64,000 nt of DNA, taken from the NCBI RefSeq assembly GCF_014268495.2, contig NZ_CP077087.1, positions 3,041,501-3,105,500 of the forward strand, read 5' to 3'. This document shows positions 38,919 through 46,857 of the stretch, piece after piece. How positions within the stretch are numbered: position 1 is the first letter of the stretch; every line of letters begins with the position of its first letter. Under the pieces are notes generated by a model that worked only from the letters and a program-made list of their open reading frames with translations, made no database searches and was not told the origin of the DNA. The DNA comes from Pseudomonas monsensis. Its GTDB lineage: Bacteria > Pseudomonadota > Gammaproteobacteria > Pseudomonadales > Pseudomonadaceae. Both the position numbers and the translations under genes were made by a program.

Positions 38919-41900
38919 ATGCACCTGCTCAGGACCCAGCCCGGCGGTTTCGTGTCGGATGACAATATCGCCGACCTTGGCCAAACCCCCGCCGAGCTGG
39001 TGATCCTGTGCAGCGGCGATTCCAGCCTGGCGCTGCTCGCCGAAGCCGCGCAGCAGTTGCCCGAGGATTACCCGAGCCTGCGTCTGGCCAACCCGATGCA
39101 GGTGCAGAATCACGCGTCGGTCGATCTGTACGTCGACGAGGTGTTACGCCACGCCAAGGTGATTTTGATCTCGCTGCACGGCGGCATCGCTTATTGGCGC
39201 TACGGCGTCGAGCGGCTGGTCGAGCTGTCGGAGCGCGGCGTGCAGGTGATTCTGGTACCGGGCGATGATCGCCCCGACCCGGAGCTCAGTGACCTGAGCA
39301 CCGTGCCCGCCGAAGATCGCGACCGCCTCTGGCAGTTCCTGCGTCAGGGTGGCCTGGGCAATGCACTGGATTTCTTTCATTGCCTGGCCAACCGCTGGCT
39401 CGCCCGTGATTACCTGTGGGGCGAGCCGCAAGCCTTGCCGCGTACGGCGATTTATCACCCGGACAAAACCAGCGCCGCACTGGCTGACTGGCAAGCCGAC
39501 TGGCTGGCGGAATGCCCGGTGGCGGCGGTGTTGTTTTATCGCTCGCATTTGCAGGCGGCCAATACCGCGTTCATCGACGTGTTCTGCCAGCGCTTGCAGG
39601 CGGCGGGGCTCAATCCGCTGCCGATCGCCGTCGCCAGTCTGAAAGAGCCGGGCTGCCTGAGCGTGGTCGAGGATTGGCTGGATGAAGTCGAGGCAGGGGT
39701 CATTCTCAATACCACCGGTTTCGCCCAGTCCAGCCCGGAAGCCCCGCACCTGCGGCCGTTTCGCCGCAACATTGCGGTGATTCAGGCCATCTGCGCCCAA
39801 GACAACGAGCCCGGCTGGCGCGACAGCGAGCAGGGGCTGGGCCCGCGCGATCTGGCGATGCACATTGCCTTGCCGGAACTCGACGGACGCATCATCAGTC
39901 GGCCGATCAGCTTCAAGGATCTGGCCTGGCGCAGCGAGCGCAGCCAGTCCGATGTGGTCTGTTACCGTGCGCAGCCCGAACGCATGGATTTCGTCGCTGA
40001 ACTGGCGCGGCGCTGGATCGACCTCGCGCGGGTGCCGAATGCCGGTAAGCGCATCGCACTGGTTCTCGCCAATTACCCGACCCGTGACGGCCGCATCGGC
40101 AACGGTGTCGGTCTCGACACGCCGGCGGCGACGCTGAACATCCTGCGTGCGTTGCAGGCTGAGGGATATCCGGTCGCGGCAGAGCTGCCGGGCAGCGGCA
40201 CCGAGTTGATTCAGCAATTGCTCGGTGGCGTCAGCAACGATCTCGAGACGATTGATCTGCGCCCGTGCCAGCAAAGTCTGGCGATGGATGATTACCTGGC
40301 CCAGTTCAACGCACTGCCCGAGGCCAATCGCACGGCCGTGACCGAGCGCTGGGGCGCGCCGCAAAACGATCCGATGTGCCGCGACGCACGCATGATGATC
40401 GCCGGCCTGCGCTTCGGTCTGACTTTTGTCGGCATTCAACCGGCGCGCGGCTATCAGGTCGATCCGAGCGCGGTGTATCACGACCCGGATCTGGTGCCGC
40501 CCCACGGCTATCTGGCGTTCTATTTCTGGTTGCGCAAGACCTACGGCGCCCACGCGGTGATCCACGTCGGCAAGCACGGTAACCTCGAATGGCTGCCGGG
40601 CAAGGGCGTCGGCCTCTCGGAAAACTGCTGGCCGGACGCACTGCTCGGGCCGCTGCCGAACATCTATCCGTTTATCGTCAACGATCCGGGCGAGGGCGCC
40701 CAGGCCAAACGGCGCACGCAAGCGGTGATCATCGACCACCTGATGCCGCCGCTGACCCGCGCCGAAACCTACGGCCCGCTGCGTAATCTGGAGCTGCTGG
40801 CCGACGAGTATTACGAAGCGCAACTGCTCGATCCGCGCCGCGCCCGGGAGCTACAGCGCGACATTCTGCAACTGGTGCGCGATACGCAGATCGACCGCGA
40901 ACTGCAACTCGATACCGCGCTGGACAGCGATGCCGACGCAGCGATCTGGTTGCCGCGCCTCGATACGTATCTGTGTGATCTGAAGGAATCGCAGATCCGC
41001 GACGGTCTGCACATTTTTGGCGAATCGCCGACCGGGCGTTTGCGGAACGATACGTTGCTCGCGCTGCTACGGATTCCACGAGGCGACGGCAAAGGCGCGC
41101 AATCAAGCCTGTTGCGAGCACTCGCCAAAGCGTTCGAACTCGGATTCGATCCACTCGATTGTGTGCTGGCCGATCCATGGACAGGCCCGCGTCCCGAGGC
41201 GCTGCAATCGCAAATCGACGAAGTCTGGCGCACTGCCGGCGACACCCGCGAACGCCTCGAACTGTTTGCTTCGGACCTGATCTCCCAAACACTACAAATC
41301 CCTTGTAGGAGTGAGCCTGTTCGCGATGGCGGTGTGTCAGCCAACATTGAGTCCACTGACACACTGCTATCGCGAATAGGCTCACGCCTGCAAGGACCGC
41401 GTTGGGCGGAGGTCAGTGCAATCATCGACCATCTGCGCGAAGTCGTCGCGCCACGCCTCGATGCCTGCGGCCCGGCAGAAATGCGCGGCCTGCTCGACGC
41501 CCTCAGCGGTCGCTTCGTCCCCGCTGGCCCCAGCGGCGCACCCAGCCGTGGTCGTCTCGACGTGTTGCCCACCGGACGCAACTTCTATTCGGTGGACGTG
41601 CGCAACCTGCCCACCACCACCGCGTGGCGTATCGGTTTCCAGTCGGCCACATTGATTCTCGAGCGGCACCTGCAGGATCACGGTGATCACCTGCGTCAGC
41701 TCGGCCTGTCGGTGTGGGGCACCGCGACCATGCGCACCGGCGGTGATGACATTGCTCAGGCCATGGCCCTGATGGGCGTGCGTCCGGTGTGGGCCACCGG
41801 CAGTCAACGGGTGGATGATTTCGAGATTCTGCCGCTGAGCCTGCTCGATCGTCCGCGAGTCGATGTGACGCTGCGGGTATCGGGTTTCTTCCGCGATGCC

Positions 41901-42767
41901 TTTGCCAACCTGATCCGCCTGTTCGACGCCGCCGTGCAAGCCGTGGCGGCGCTGGACGAACCGGACGATCTCAATCCGCTGGCCGCCAGGGTGCGTGCCG
42001 AACGCGAAGCCTTGCTGCAATCGGGCCTCGACGAAGACACGGCGCGGCGTCAGGCCGGATGGCGGATTTTCGGCGCCAAACCCGGTGCCTACGGGGCCGG
42101 TGTGCAAGGCGCGATTGATGGCCGTCTGTGGCAAACCCGCGAGGATCTCGCCGAGGTCTACTTGAATTGGGGCGCCTACGCCTATGGCGGTGCCGACGAA
42201 GGCACCGCCGCCCGCGAGCAATTCGTCCAGCGCCTGAGTCAGGTGCAGGCAGTGTTGCAGAATCAAGACAATCGCGAGCACGACCTGCTCGATTCCAACG
42301 ATTATTACCAGTTCCAGGGTGGCATGCTCGCGGCGGTGGAAACCTTGCGTGGCGAAGCGGCGGTCAGTTACCACGGTGATCACAGTCAGCCGGACTTGCC
42401 AAAGATTCGTACCCTGAAAGAAGAGCTGAACCGGGTGATCCGCTCGCGTGCGGCGAATCCGAAGTGGATCGACGGGGTCAAGCGCCACGGCTATAAAGGC
42501 GCGTTTGAACTGGCGGCGACGGTCGATAACCTGTTCGCGTTCGACGCCACCACGCAATTGATTGATGATCACCAGTACGCATTGCTGGCCGATGCCTACC
42601 TGCTGGACCCGGCCACCCGGGATTTTGTTCGCGAGCATAACCCGCATGCGTTGCGCGACATGACCGAGCGGATGCTGGAAGCGCAGCAGCGCGGGATGTG
42701 GCAGGAGCCTGGGGCTTATAAAGAAGCGCTGGAGAATCTGCTGCTGGATATTGAGGAAGATATGTAA
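38919..42767 (+). CDS. cobN: Cobaltochelatase large subunit CobN, with an in-frame REP-derived insert
   Basis: 1,282 residues. CobN/magnesium-chelatase H family: KTYGAHAVIHVGKHGNLEWL, PNIYPFIVNDPGEGAQAKRR and DVLPTGRNFYSVDVRNLP are characteristic. It inserts cobalt into hydrogenobyrinate a,c-diamide together with an AAA+ and a VWA subunit, here supplied by the ChlI/ChlD-like locus downstream. Residues about 795-826 are encoded by a complete REP-pair palindrome that stays open in this frame. The insert lies between conserved regions, just before a segment leading to GRFVPAGPSGAPSRGR, and is probably a tolerated surface loop. Confidence 0.94.
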   Translation: MHLLRTQPGGFVSDDNIADLGQTPAELVILCSGDSSLALLAEAAQQLPEDYPSLRLANPMQVQNHASVDLYVDEVLRHAKVILISLHGGIAYWRYGVERLVELSERGVQVILVPGDDRPDPELSDLSTVPAEDRDRLWQFLRQGGLGNALDFFHCLANRWLARDYLWGEPQALPRTAIYHPDKTSAALADWQADWLAECPVAAVLFYRSHLQAANTAFIDVFCQRLQAAGLNPLPIAVASLKEPGCLSVVEDWLDEVEAGVILNTTGFAQSSPEAPHLRPFRRNIAVIQAICAQDNEPGWRDSEQGLGPRDLAMHIALPELDGRIISRPISFKDLAWRSERSQSDVVCYRAQPERMDFVAELARRWIDLARVPNAGKRIALVLANYPTRDGRIGNGVGLDTPAATLNILRALQAEGYPVAAELPGSGTELIQQLLGGVSNDLETIDLRPCQQSLAMDDYLAQFNALPEANRTAVTERWGAPQNDPMCRDARMMIAGLRFGLTFVGIQPARGYQVDPSAVYHDPDLVPPHGYLAFYFWLRKTYGAHAVIHVGKHGNLEWLPGKGVGLSENCWPDALLGPLPNIYPFIVNDPGEGAQAKRRTQAVIIDHLMPPLTRAETYGPLRNLELLADEYYEAQLLDPRRARELQRDILQLVRDTQIDRELQLDTALDSDADAAIWLPRLDTYLCDLKESQIRDGLHIFGESPTGRLRNDTLLALLRIPRGDGKGAQSSLLRALAKAFELGFDPLDCVLADPWTGPRPEALQSQIDEVWRTAGDTRERLELFASDLISQTLQIPCRSEPVRDGGVSANIESTDTLLSRIGSRLQGPRWAEVSAIIDHLREVVAPRLDACGPAEMRGLLDALSGRFVPAGPSGAPSRGRLDVLPTGRNFYSVDVRNLPTTTAWRIGFQSATLILERHLQDHGDHLRQLGLSVWGTATMRTGGDDIAQAMALMGVRPVWATGSQRVDDFEILPLSLLDRPRVDVTLRVSGFFRDAFANLIRLFDAAVQAVAALDEPDDLNPLAARVRAEREALLQSGLDEDTARRQAGWRIFGAKPGAYGAGVQGAIDGRLWQTREDLAEVYLNWGAYAYGGADEGTAAREQFVQRLSQVQAVLQNQDNREHDLLDSNDYYQFQGGMLAAVETLRGEAAVSYHGDHSQPDLPKIRTLKEELNRVIRSRAANPKWIDGVKRHGYKGAFELAATVDNLFAFDATTQLIDDHQYALLADAYLLDPATRDFVREHNPHALRDMTERMLEAQQRGMWQEPGAYKEALENLLLDIEEDM
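41303..41394. repeat. REP pair (REPIN) inside the cobN coding sequence
   Basis: GTGAGCCTGTTCGCGATGGC with GGTGTGTCAG is mirrored by CTGACACACTGCTATCGCGA and ATAGGCTCAC; three mismatches in 30 paired positions. Outer ends TTGTAGGAG and CCTGCAA match the intergenic REPIN at 32.4 kb. It adds about 31 codons with no stop. Confidence 0.9.
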
Positions 42768-42779
42768 CCGGCCAAAAGC

Positions 42780-42932
42780 TACCCTCAGCCCAGTCCTCTC
42801 CCGGAGGGAGAGGGAGCCGATTTGCGTTGCTGTCGAAGTCTGAGTTCGGCCCGACGTATCAGGTCGACGGAATTCGAAAAAACACCTGGGTCAGTTCCCT
42901 CTCCCCCTGGGAGAGGGCCAGGGTGAGGGCCT
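42780..42932. repeat. Spaced pair of CCCTCTCC-type repeats
   Basis: CCCTCAGCCCAGTCCTCTCC with a GGAGGGAGAGG hairpin at the left and CCCTCTCCCCCTGGGAGAGG followed by AGGGTGAGGGC at the right. Same family as the element at 10.35 kb. It separates cobN from the chlI-like gene; no promoter or terminator is evident. Confidence 0.75.
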
Positions 42933-42979
42933 CCCCACTGACACACCACAACACCAAAGACCACGACAGAGAAACCCAA

Positions 42980-43978
42980 ATGACCGACACCCCCCATTTT
43001 CCGCTCTCCGCCGTGGTCGGCGCCGATGACCTGAAACTCGCCCTGTGCCTGACCGCCATCGACCCGAAAATCGGCGGGGTGCTGATCGAAGGCCCGCGCG
43101 GCATGGCCAAATCCACCTTGGCGCGCGGTCTGGCAGATCTGCTTGCCAGCGGCCAGTTCGTCACCTTGCCGCTGGGCGCTACCGAAGAACGTCTGGTCGG
43201 CACCCTCGACCTTGACGCGGCCCTGAGCGAGGGTCGTGCGCAGTTTTCGCCCGGTGTGCTGGCTAAGGCGGATGGCGGCGTGCTCTACGTCGATGAGGTC
43301 AACCTGCTGCCGGATCATCTGGTCGACCTGCTGCTCGACGTCGCGGCCAGCGGCACCAACCTGATCGAGCGCGATGGCATCTCCCATCGGCATTCGGCGA
43401 AATTCGTACTGATCGGCACCATGAACCCCGAAGAGGGCGAACTGCGTCCACAATTGCTTGACCGCTTTGGTTTGAACGTTGCCCTCAGCGGCCACACGGC
43501 ACCGACCGAGCGCGGGCAGATCATTCGTCGGCGTCTGGATTTCGACAGCGATCCCCACGGGTTCTGTGCGCAGTGGGAAGCCGAACAACAACACCTGCGT
43601 GAACGCTGCGAAAACGCTCGAAGCCGCTTGAGCGAGATTCCGCTGGACGACGCTGCGCTGGCGCACATCACCGAGCGCTGTTTCGCTGCCGGTGTCGACG
43701 GTCTGCGCGCCGATCTGGTCTGGCTGCGTGCGGCCCGCGCCCATGCGGCCTGGCGTGGCGCGACGGCAATTGCCGTGCAAGACATCGACGCCGTTGCTGA
43801 ATTTGCCCTGCGCCATCGGCGTCGCGAGCCCTCATCGTCCAGCCCTCAACAACCCGCGCAACCGCCGGCGCATTCTGCCGCCGACCTGAGTGAAGGGCAG
43901 GGCCAGTGGGGTGACATGCCGGCTCCGGCACTGGCCACTGGTGCCCGCCGCGAAGTGCCGAGCTGGCCAAAAAAGTAA
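42980..43978 (+). CDS. ChlI-like AAA+ ATPase subunit of cobaltochelatase (zero-frame product)
   Basis: 332 residues. AAA+ ATPase of the BchI/ChlI type: Walker A EGPRGMAKST, the insert GATEERLVGTLDL, Walker B GGVLYVDEVNLL, and sensor-type GTMNPEEGELRPQLLDRFGL. Placed after cobN, it would replace CobS as the small motor subunit for cobalt insertion. A low-complexity Ser/Pro/Gln linker (about 280-300) ends at PSWPKK. The last two codons, AAA-AAG, are part of a slippery A-AAA-AAG heptamer directly before TAA; a -1 shift gives a 552-residue ChlI-ChlD fusion, join(42980..43975,43975..44637). Confidence 0.93.
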   Translation: MTDTPHFPLSAVVGADDLKLALCLTAIDPKIGGVLIEGPRGMAKSTLARGLADLLASGQFVTLPLGATEERLVGTLDLDAALSEGRAQFSPGVLAKADGGVLYVDEVNLLPDHLVDLLLDVAASGTNLIERDGISHRHSAKFVLIGTMNPEEGELRPQLLDRFGLNVALSGHTAPTERGQIIRRRLDFDSDPHGFCAQWEAEQQHLRERCENARSRLSEIPLDDAALAHITERCFAAGVDGLRADLVWLRAARAHAAWRGATAIAVQDIDAVAEFALRHRRREPSSSSPQQPAQPPAHSAADLSEGQGQWGDMPAPALATGARREVPSWPKK

Positions 43979-44016
43979 CCGGCATTCGTCCCCGATCCGA
44001 CGCGGGGGCGAATGCC
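43969..44016 (+). promoter_or_regulatory. Programmed -1 ribosomal frameshift signal
   Basis: A-AAA-AAG (43969-43975) is in the phase needed for -1 slippage, identical to the dnaX heptamer, and is followed at once by TAA. Five bases later starts a hairpin: GGCATTCGTCCCC (43981-43993), a ten-base loop, GGGGGCGAATGCC (44004-44016); 13 pairs with one G-T wobble. No T tract follows, so it is not a terminator. No strong upstream Shine-Dalgarno-like enhancer is seen. Confidence 0.85.
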
Positions 44017-44637
44017 AGACCCCGCGCCGGACAACTCGACCACGGACGCCAGGGCAAGCGCCACGCCGCACGCAGTGGCCTGGTGAACTGGCCGGGCACG
44101 CTGCTCAACGGCCGGCCGCAGGCACGGGAAGATCTGCAGTTCCAGTTGCGCACTCGCTGCGCCCATGAACTGTGGCTGGTGATCGTCGATGCCTCGGCCT
44201 CGACGCGTCGGCATCAGGCCTTGAGCGATGCCAAGGGCTTGCTCGCGCAACTGTTCGATGATGCCTATCGACAGCGCGCGCGTCTGGCGTTGCTGACCGC
44301 CAGTGGCAGCGCGCCGACCTGGCAGGTGCAGGGCCTGAAGGCATCGAGTGGCCTGCGATCCTGGCTGGAGGCGCTGGGCGCGGGCGGCGGGACACCGTTG
44401 CTGGCCGCACTGATGCAGGCGCAGCAGTGGCTGGTGCAGCGCAAAAAGCGTTTTGCTGCCGAGCAGCAGCGATTGCTGGTGGTGACGGACGGGCGCTTGA
44501 AAGCCTTGCCACCGATACCGTCGCTGGAGTGTCCGGGCTTGTTGATCGACATTGAACGTGGGCCGATTCGCTTGGGCCGGTCCAGGCAGTTGGCAGCGGC
44601 GCTGGAACTGGATTATCGGCATATCGACGATGTGTGA
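43975..44637 (+). CDS. ChlD-like VWA domain, expressed as -1 frameshift extension of the ChlI-like protein
   Basis: 220 residues in the -1 frame. An Arg/Gly/Ala-rich linker (GIRPRSDAGANARPRAGQLD, then HGRQGKRHAARSGLVNWPG) leads to a VWA domain with a MIDAS motif, DASAS, in LVIVDASASTRRH, plus the downstream GGGTPLLAAL threonine. The VWA subunit couples the AAA+ motor to CobN. The frame is open back to 43915 but has no ATG, GTG or TTG before a GTG at 44083, inside the domain linker, and no Shine-Dalgarno. The whole linker is therefore best explained by frameshifting. Independent starts at CTG 43963, ATT 43984 or GTG 44083 are the alternatives. Confidence 0.82.
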   Translation, partial: VTGIRPRSDAGANARPRAGQLDHGRQGKRHAARSGLVNWPGTLLNGRPQAREDLQFQLRTRCAHELWLVIVDASASTRRHQALSDAKGLLAQLFDDAYRQRARLALLTASGSAPTWQVQGLKASSGLRSWLEALGAGGGTPLLAALMQAQQWLVQRKKRFAAEQQRLLVVTDGRLKALPPIPSLECPGLLIDIERGPIRLGRSRQLAAALELDYRHIDDV

Positions 44638-44651
44638 TGCCTGGGTGGGGC

Positions 44652-44730
44652 TCTTCGCGAGCAAGCCCGCTCACACGGAATTTGTGTCGAACAGTGAGAA
44701 AACTCTGGGAACGGGCTTGCCCGCGAAGGC
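44652..44730. repeat. REP pair
   Basis: CTTCGCGAGCAAGCCCGCTC and the inverse ACGGGCTTGCCCGCGAAGG around a 30-base spacer, between the chlD-like and phospholipase D-like genes. Confidence 0.8.
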
Positions 44731-44813
44731 ATCGCCTCGGTCTCAAATCTGCCTCACAAACCCCGCATCGCTGCTCTATGCTGCACCTCAGCCCCAATCA
44801 CAAGGAGTGAATC

Positions 44814-46460
44814 ATGCGGGTATTGGTCGCCAATCCTCAGGACGATTTTCGCGTCAAAGCCTACGCGGGCACCAACGGCGTCCTGCTCGCGATGGACCTG
44901 GCCGAGCCACGGCGCAAAGGCCTGCTCGGCTTCGCCATCGAAAAGCAGCAGGGCGACAAGCCCTGGCTATTCCTGTTCAACAGCCTGACGTTTCCCGGCA
45001 AGGCTCACACCTTTGCGCAATATCACGCCACGCCCAGCGATAAAGCGCCCCTGCAGAAATTCCGCTGGGCCGATTACGCGGTCAATCCGGGCACGACGAT
45101 GCACTATCGGGTGCATCTGGCTTACGGTACGGCGGACGCGCCACAACTGGGCGAAGCGCTGGAGTTGAGCATCACCAGCGATGACGGCCACCCGGCCAGC
45201 CAGAGCGTGATCTTCAACCGCGCCGTAGCCGCCAGTCAGGCCTTTCAGCGCAAGTTTCCCGATCTGGATGCGCAGATCAGCGCCAATAGGAACCTGCCGA
45301 TCGAAGCGTGGCCCGACGCGGCGCGTCTGTGGCTGGAGAACGGCCTGCTGGAGCGATTGCTCGGGTACATCGAGCGCGCAGTGGACGCCCGCTGGGCGCT
45401 GGATATCGCGATCTACGAGTATCAGTTGCAGGCGATAGTCGAAGCGGTGAATGCGGCGTTCGCCCGAGGCGTTCAAGTGCGCGTGCTGTATCACGCCCGC
45501 GCGGACGACCCCGATACGACCCTAAACGAAACCAGCCTCGCGCAGTTGCCGGCGTCGAGCAAGCGCGGCCGGGTCACTCACGATATCTTTCATGACAAGT
45601 TCATTGTCCTCAGTCGTGTCGATGATGCCGGGCAGCGTCATCCGCAAGCCGTGCTGTGTGGCAGCACCAACTTCACTGCCAATGGCGTGTATCGCCAGGC
45701 CAACGTGGTACACACGCTTGACGACGTGACGATTGCCACACGGTATCTGCAAACTTTCGAAGAGGTCTGGGCGAACCCCGCCAATGTCGGCGCAACACGC
45801 ACCTGGATCACTGAGCACAACCCGATGGACCCTGCGCAGCCGCTGTTCGCCGGGTTCTCGCCACGCAGCGGCGGTGCCGATCTGCGTGAGTTTGTCGATA
45901 TCATCGGGGCGGCCAAAAAGGATGTGCTGTTCGTTACGGCGTTTACCTTGCCGGAAGCGATTCTCAATGCACTGCTCGGCAAGCCCCATGACGACATCCT
46001 CCGTTACGGCCTGCAAAACACCGCCAGCAGCATCACCGGATTTCATGCCGACCGTACCGCCGAATTCGCCGCCACAGCCTTGCTCAACACCGGCCTGGAA
46101 GGCTGGCTGAAGGAAAACATGAAAGGCCAGAAAGGCAACCTGCTGGTGCACACCAAAGCGGTGGTCACCGATTTCACGACGGATGCACCGACCATCATCA
46201 GCGGTAGCCATAACTTCAGCGCTTCGGCGAGTAACGGCAATGACGAGAACTTTCTGATCATTCGCGGCGACACTGACCTGGCCGACCGCTACGGCCTGGA
46301 ACTGCTGCGGTTCTACGAGCATTACCGGTTTCGTTATTTCGCGAAAAAACTGGAGCTGAAGCAGGTGAGTCCGTTGGCGGTGGATGACCGTTGGACCAAC
46401 GATTATTACGTGGAGGGGGATTTGCGGCAGTTGTCGCGGTTGCGTTTTGCCGGACGCTGA
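44814..46460 (+). CDS. Phospholipase D-like domain protein
   Basis: 548 residues. Two PLD half-sites are visible: HDKFIVLS with GSTNFTANG (about residues 260-290) and HTKAVVTDF with GSHNFSASASNGNDEN (about 445-485). A beta-rich N-terminal region of about 140 residues precedes them. The superfamily includes phospholipases, nucleases and transferases that share a His/Lys/Asp mechanism through a covalent phospho-His. No signal peptide is present, so it is likely cytoplasmic or secreted by a dedicated route. AAGGAG about 7 bases before ATG 44814 sets the start. It stands alone; no immunity or secretion partner is adjacent. Confidence 0.82.
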   Translation: MRVLVANPQDDFRVKAYAGTNGVLLAMDLAEPRRKGLLGFAIEKQQGDKPWLFLFNSLTFPGKAHTFAQYHATPSDKAPLQKFRWADYAVNPGTTMHYRVHLAYGTADAPQLGEALELSITSDDGHPASQSVIFNRAVAASQAFQRKFPDLDAQISANRNLPIEAWPDAARLWLENGLLERLLGYIERAVDARWALDIAIYEYQLQAIVEAVNAAFARGVQVRVLYHARADDPDTTLNETSLAQLPASSKRGRVTHDIFHDKFIVLSRVDDAGQRHPQAVLCGSTNFTANGVYRQANVVHTLDDVTIATRYLQTFEEVWANPANVGATRTWITEHNPMDPAQPLFAGFSPRSGGADLREFVDIIGAAKKDVLFVTAFTLPEAILNALLGKPHDDILRYGLQNTASSITGFHADRTAEFAATALLNTGLEGWLKENMKGQKGNLLVHTKAVVTDFTTDAPTIISGSHNFSASASNGNDENFLIIRGDTDLADRYGLELLRFYEHYRFRYFAKKLELKQVSPLAVDDRWTNDYYVEGDLRQLSRLRFAGR

Positions 46461-46477
46461 TGCGTTGTTCGTTAGAC

Positions 46478-46562
46478 CCTCATCGCCAGCAGGCTGTCTC
46501 CGACAGTGGTCCGTGTTATTCGCACGATTCCTTGCAGGAGCCAGCCTGCTGGCGATGAGGGC
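46478..46562. repeat. REP pair
   Basis: CCCTCATCGCCAGCAGGCTG and its inverse CAGCCTGCTGGCGATGAGGG flank a 44-base spacer after the PLD-like gene. Confidence 0.85.
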
Positions 46563-46673
46563 CGCGAGAACAATGCATCTCCCCGGCTGATACAGATTTT
46601 GAAATGATTTTGCGCTGTAGGAATTGTCGCCAGAGCCTGTACGCTCCAAGGCCATTTTTCATTCAGGATTTGC

Positions 46674-46829
46674 ATGAACACCCTCTCGGAGCCTCCCAGT
46701 CGTACCTTCTCCTCGCGCCGTGGCGCGGTCTTGACGCACTCGCAGCATCCGGTTTTCCGACTCCCGACTATTGTTGACAACGCGGCTGCAGAGCCTTCGC
46801 GTTGCGCTTTGCCGTGTCCGGCAGCCTGA
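46674..46829 (+). CDS. Possible 51-residue leader or small protein
   Basis: A short frame with AGGA about seven bases before its ATG, ending 28 bases before the terC-like start. The product (MNTLSEPPSRTFSSRRGAVL at its start, Arg/Pro/Ser-rich) has no recognisable domain. It may be a leader peptide, a small protein or chance; the region 46563-46857 holds no other gene. Confidence 0.2.
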   Translation: MNTLSEPPSRTFSSRRGAVLTHSQHPVFRLPTIVDNAAAEPSRCALPCPAA

Positions 46830-46857
46830 ATTCACTGAAGAGAGATCGAGACATTTT

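Noticed and set aside
43981..44016. Hairpin after the chlI-like stop read as a terminator
   Set aside because: No T tract follows it and coding sequence continues directly through it in the -1 frame.
43963..44085. Independent starts for the VWA (ChlD-like) protein: CTG 43963, ATT 43984, GTG 44083
   Set aside because: CTG and ATT are rare starts without a Shine-Dalgarno, and GTG 44083 would drop the conserved-looking linker. The slippery heptamer with hairpin explains the frame better; they remain alternatives.
46563..46857. yybP-ykoY manganese riboswitch before the terC-like gene
   Set aside because: The conserved loops of that riboswitch could not be found in the leader.
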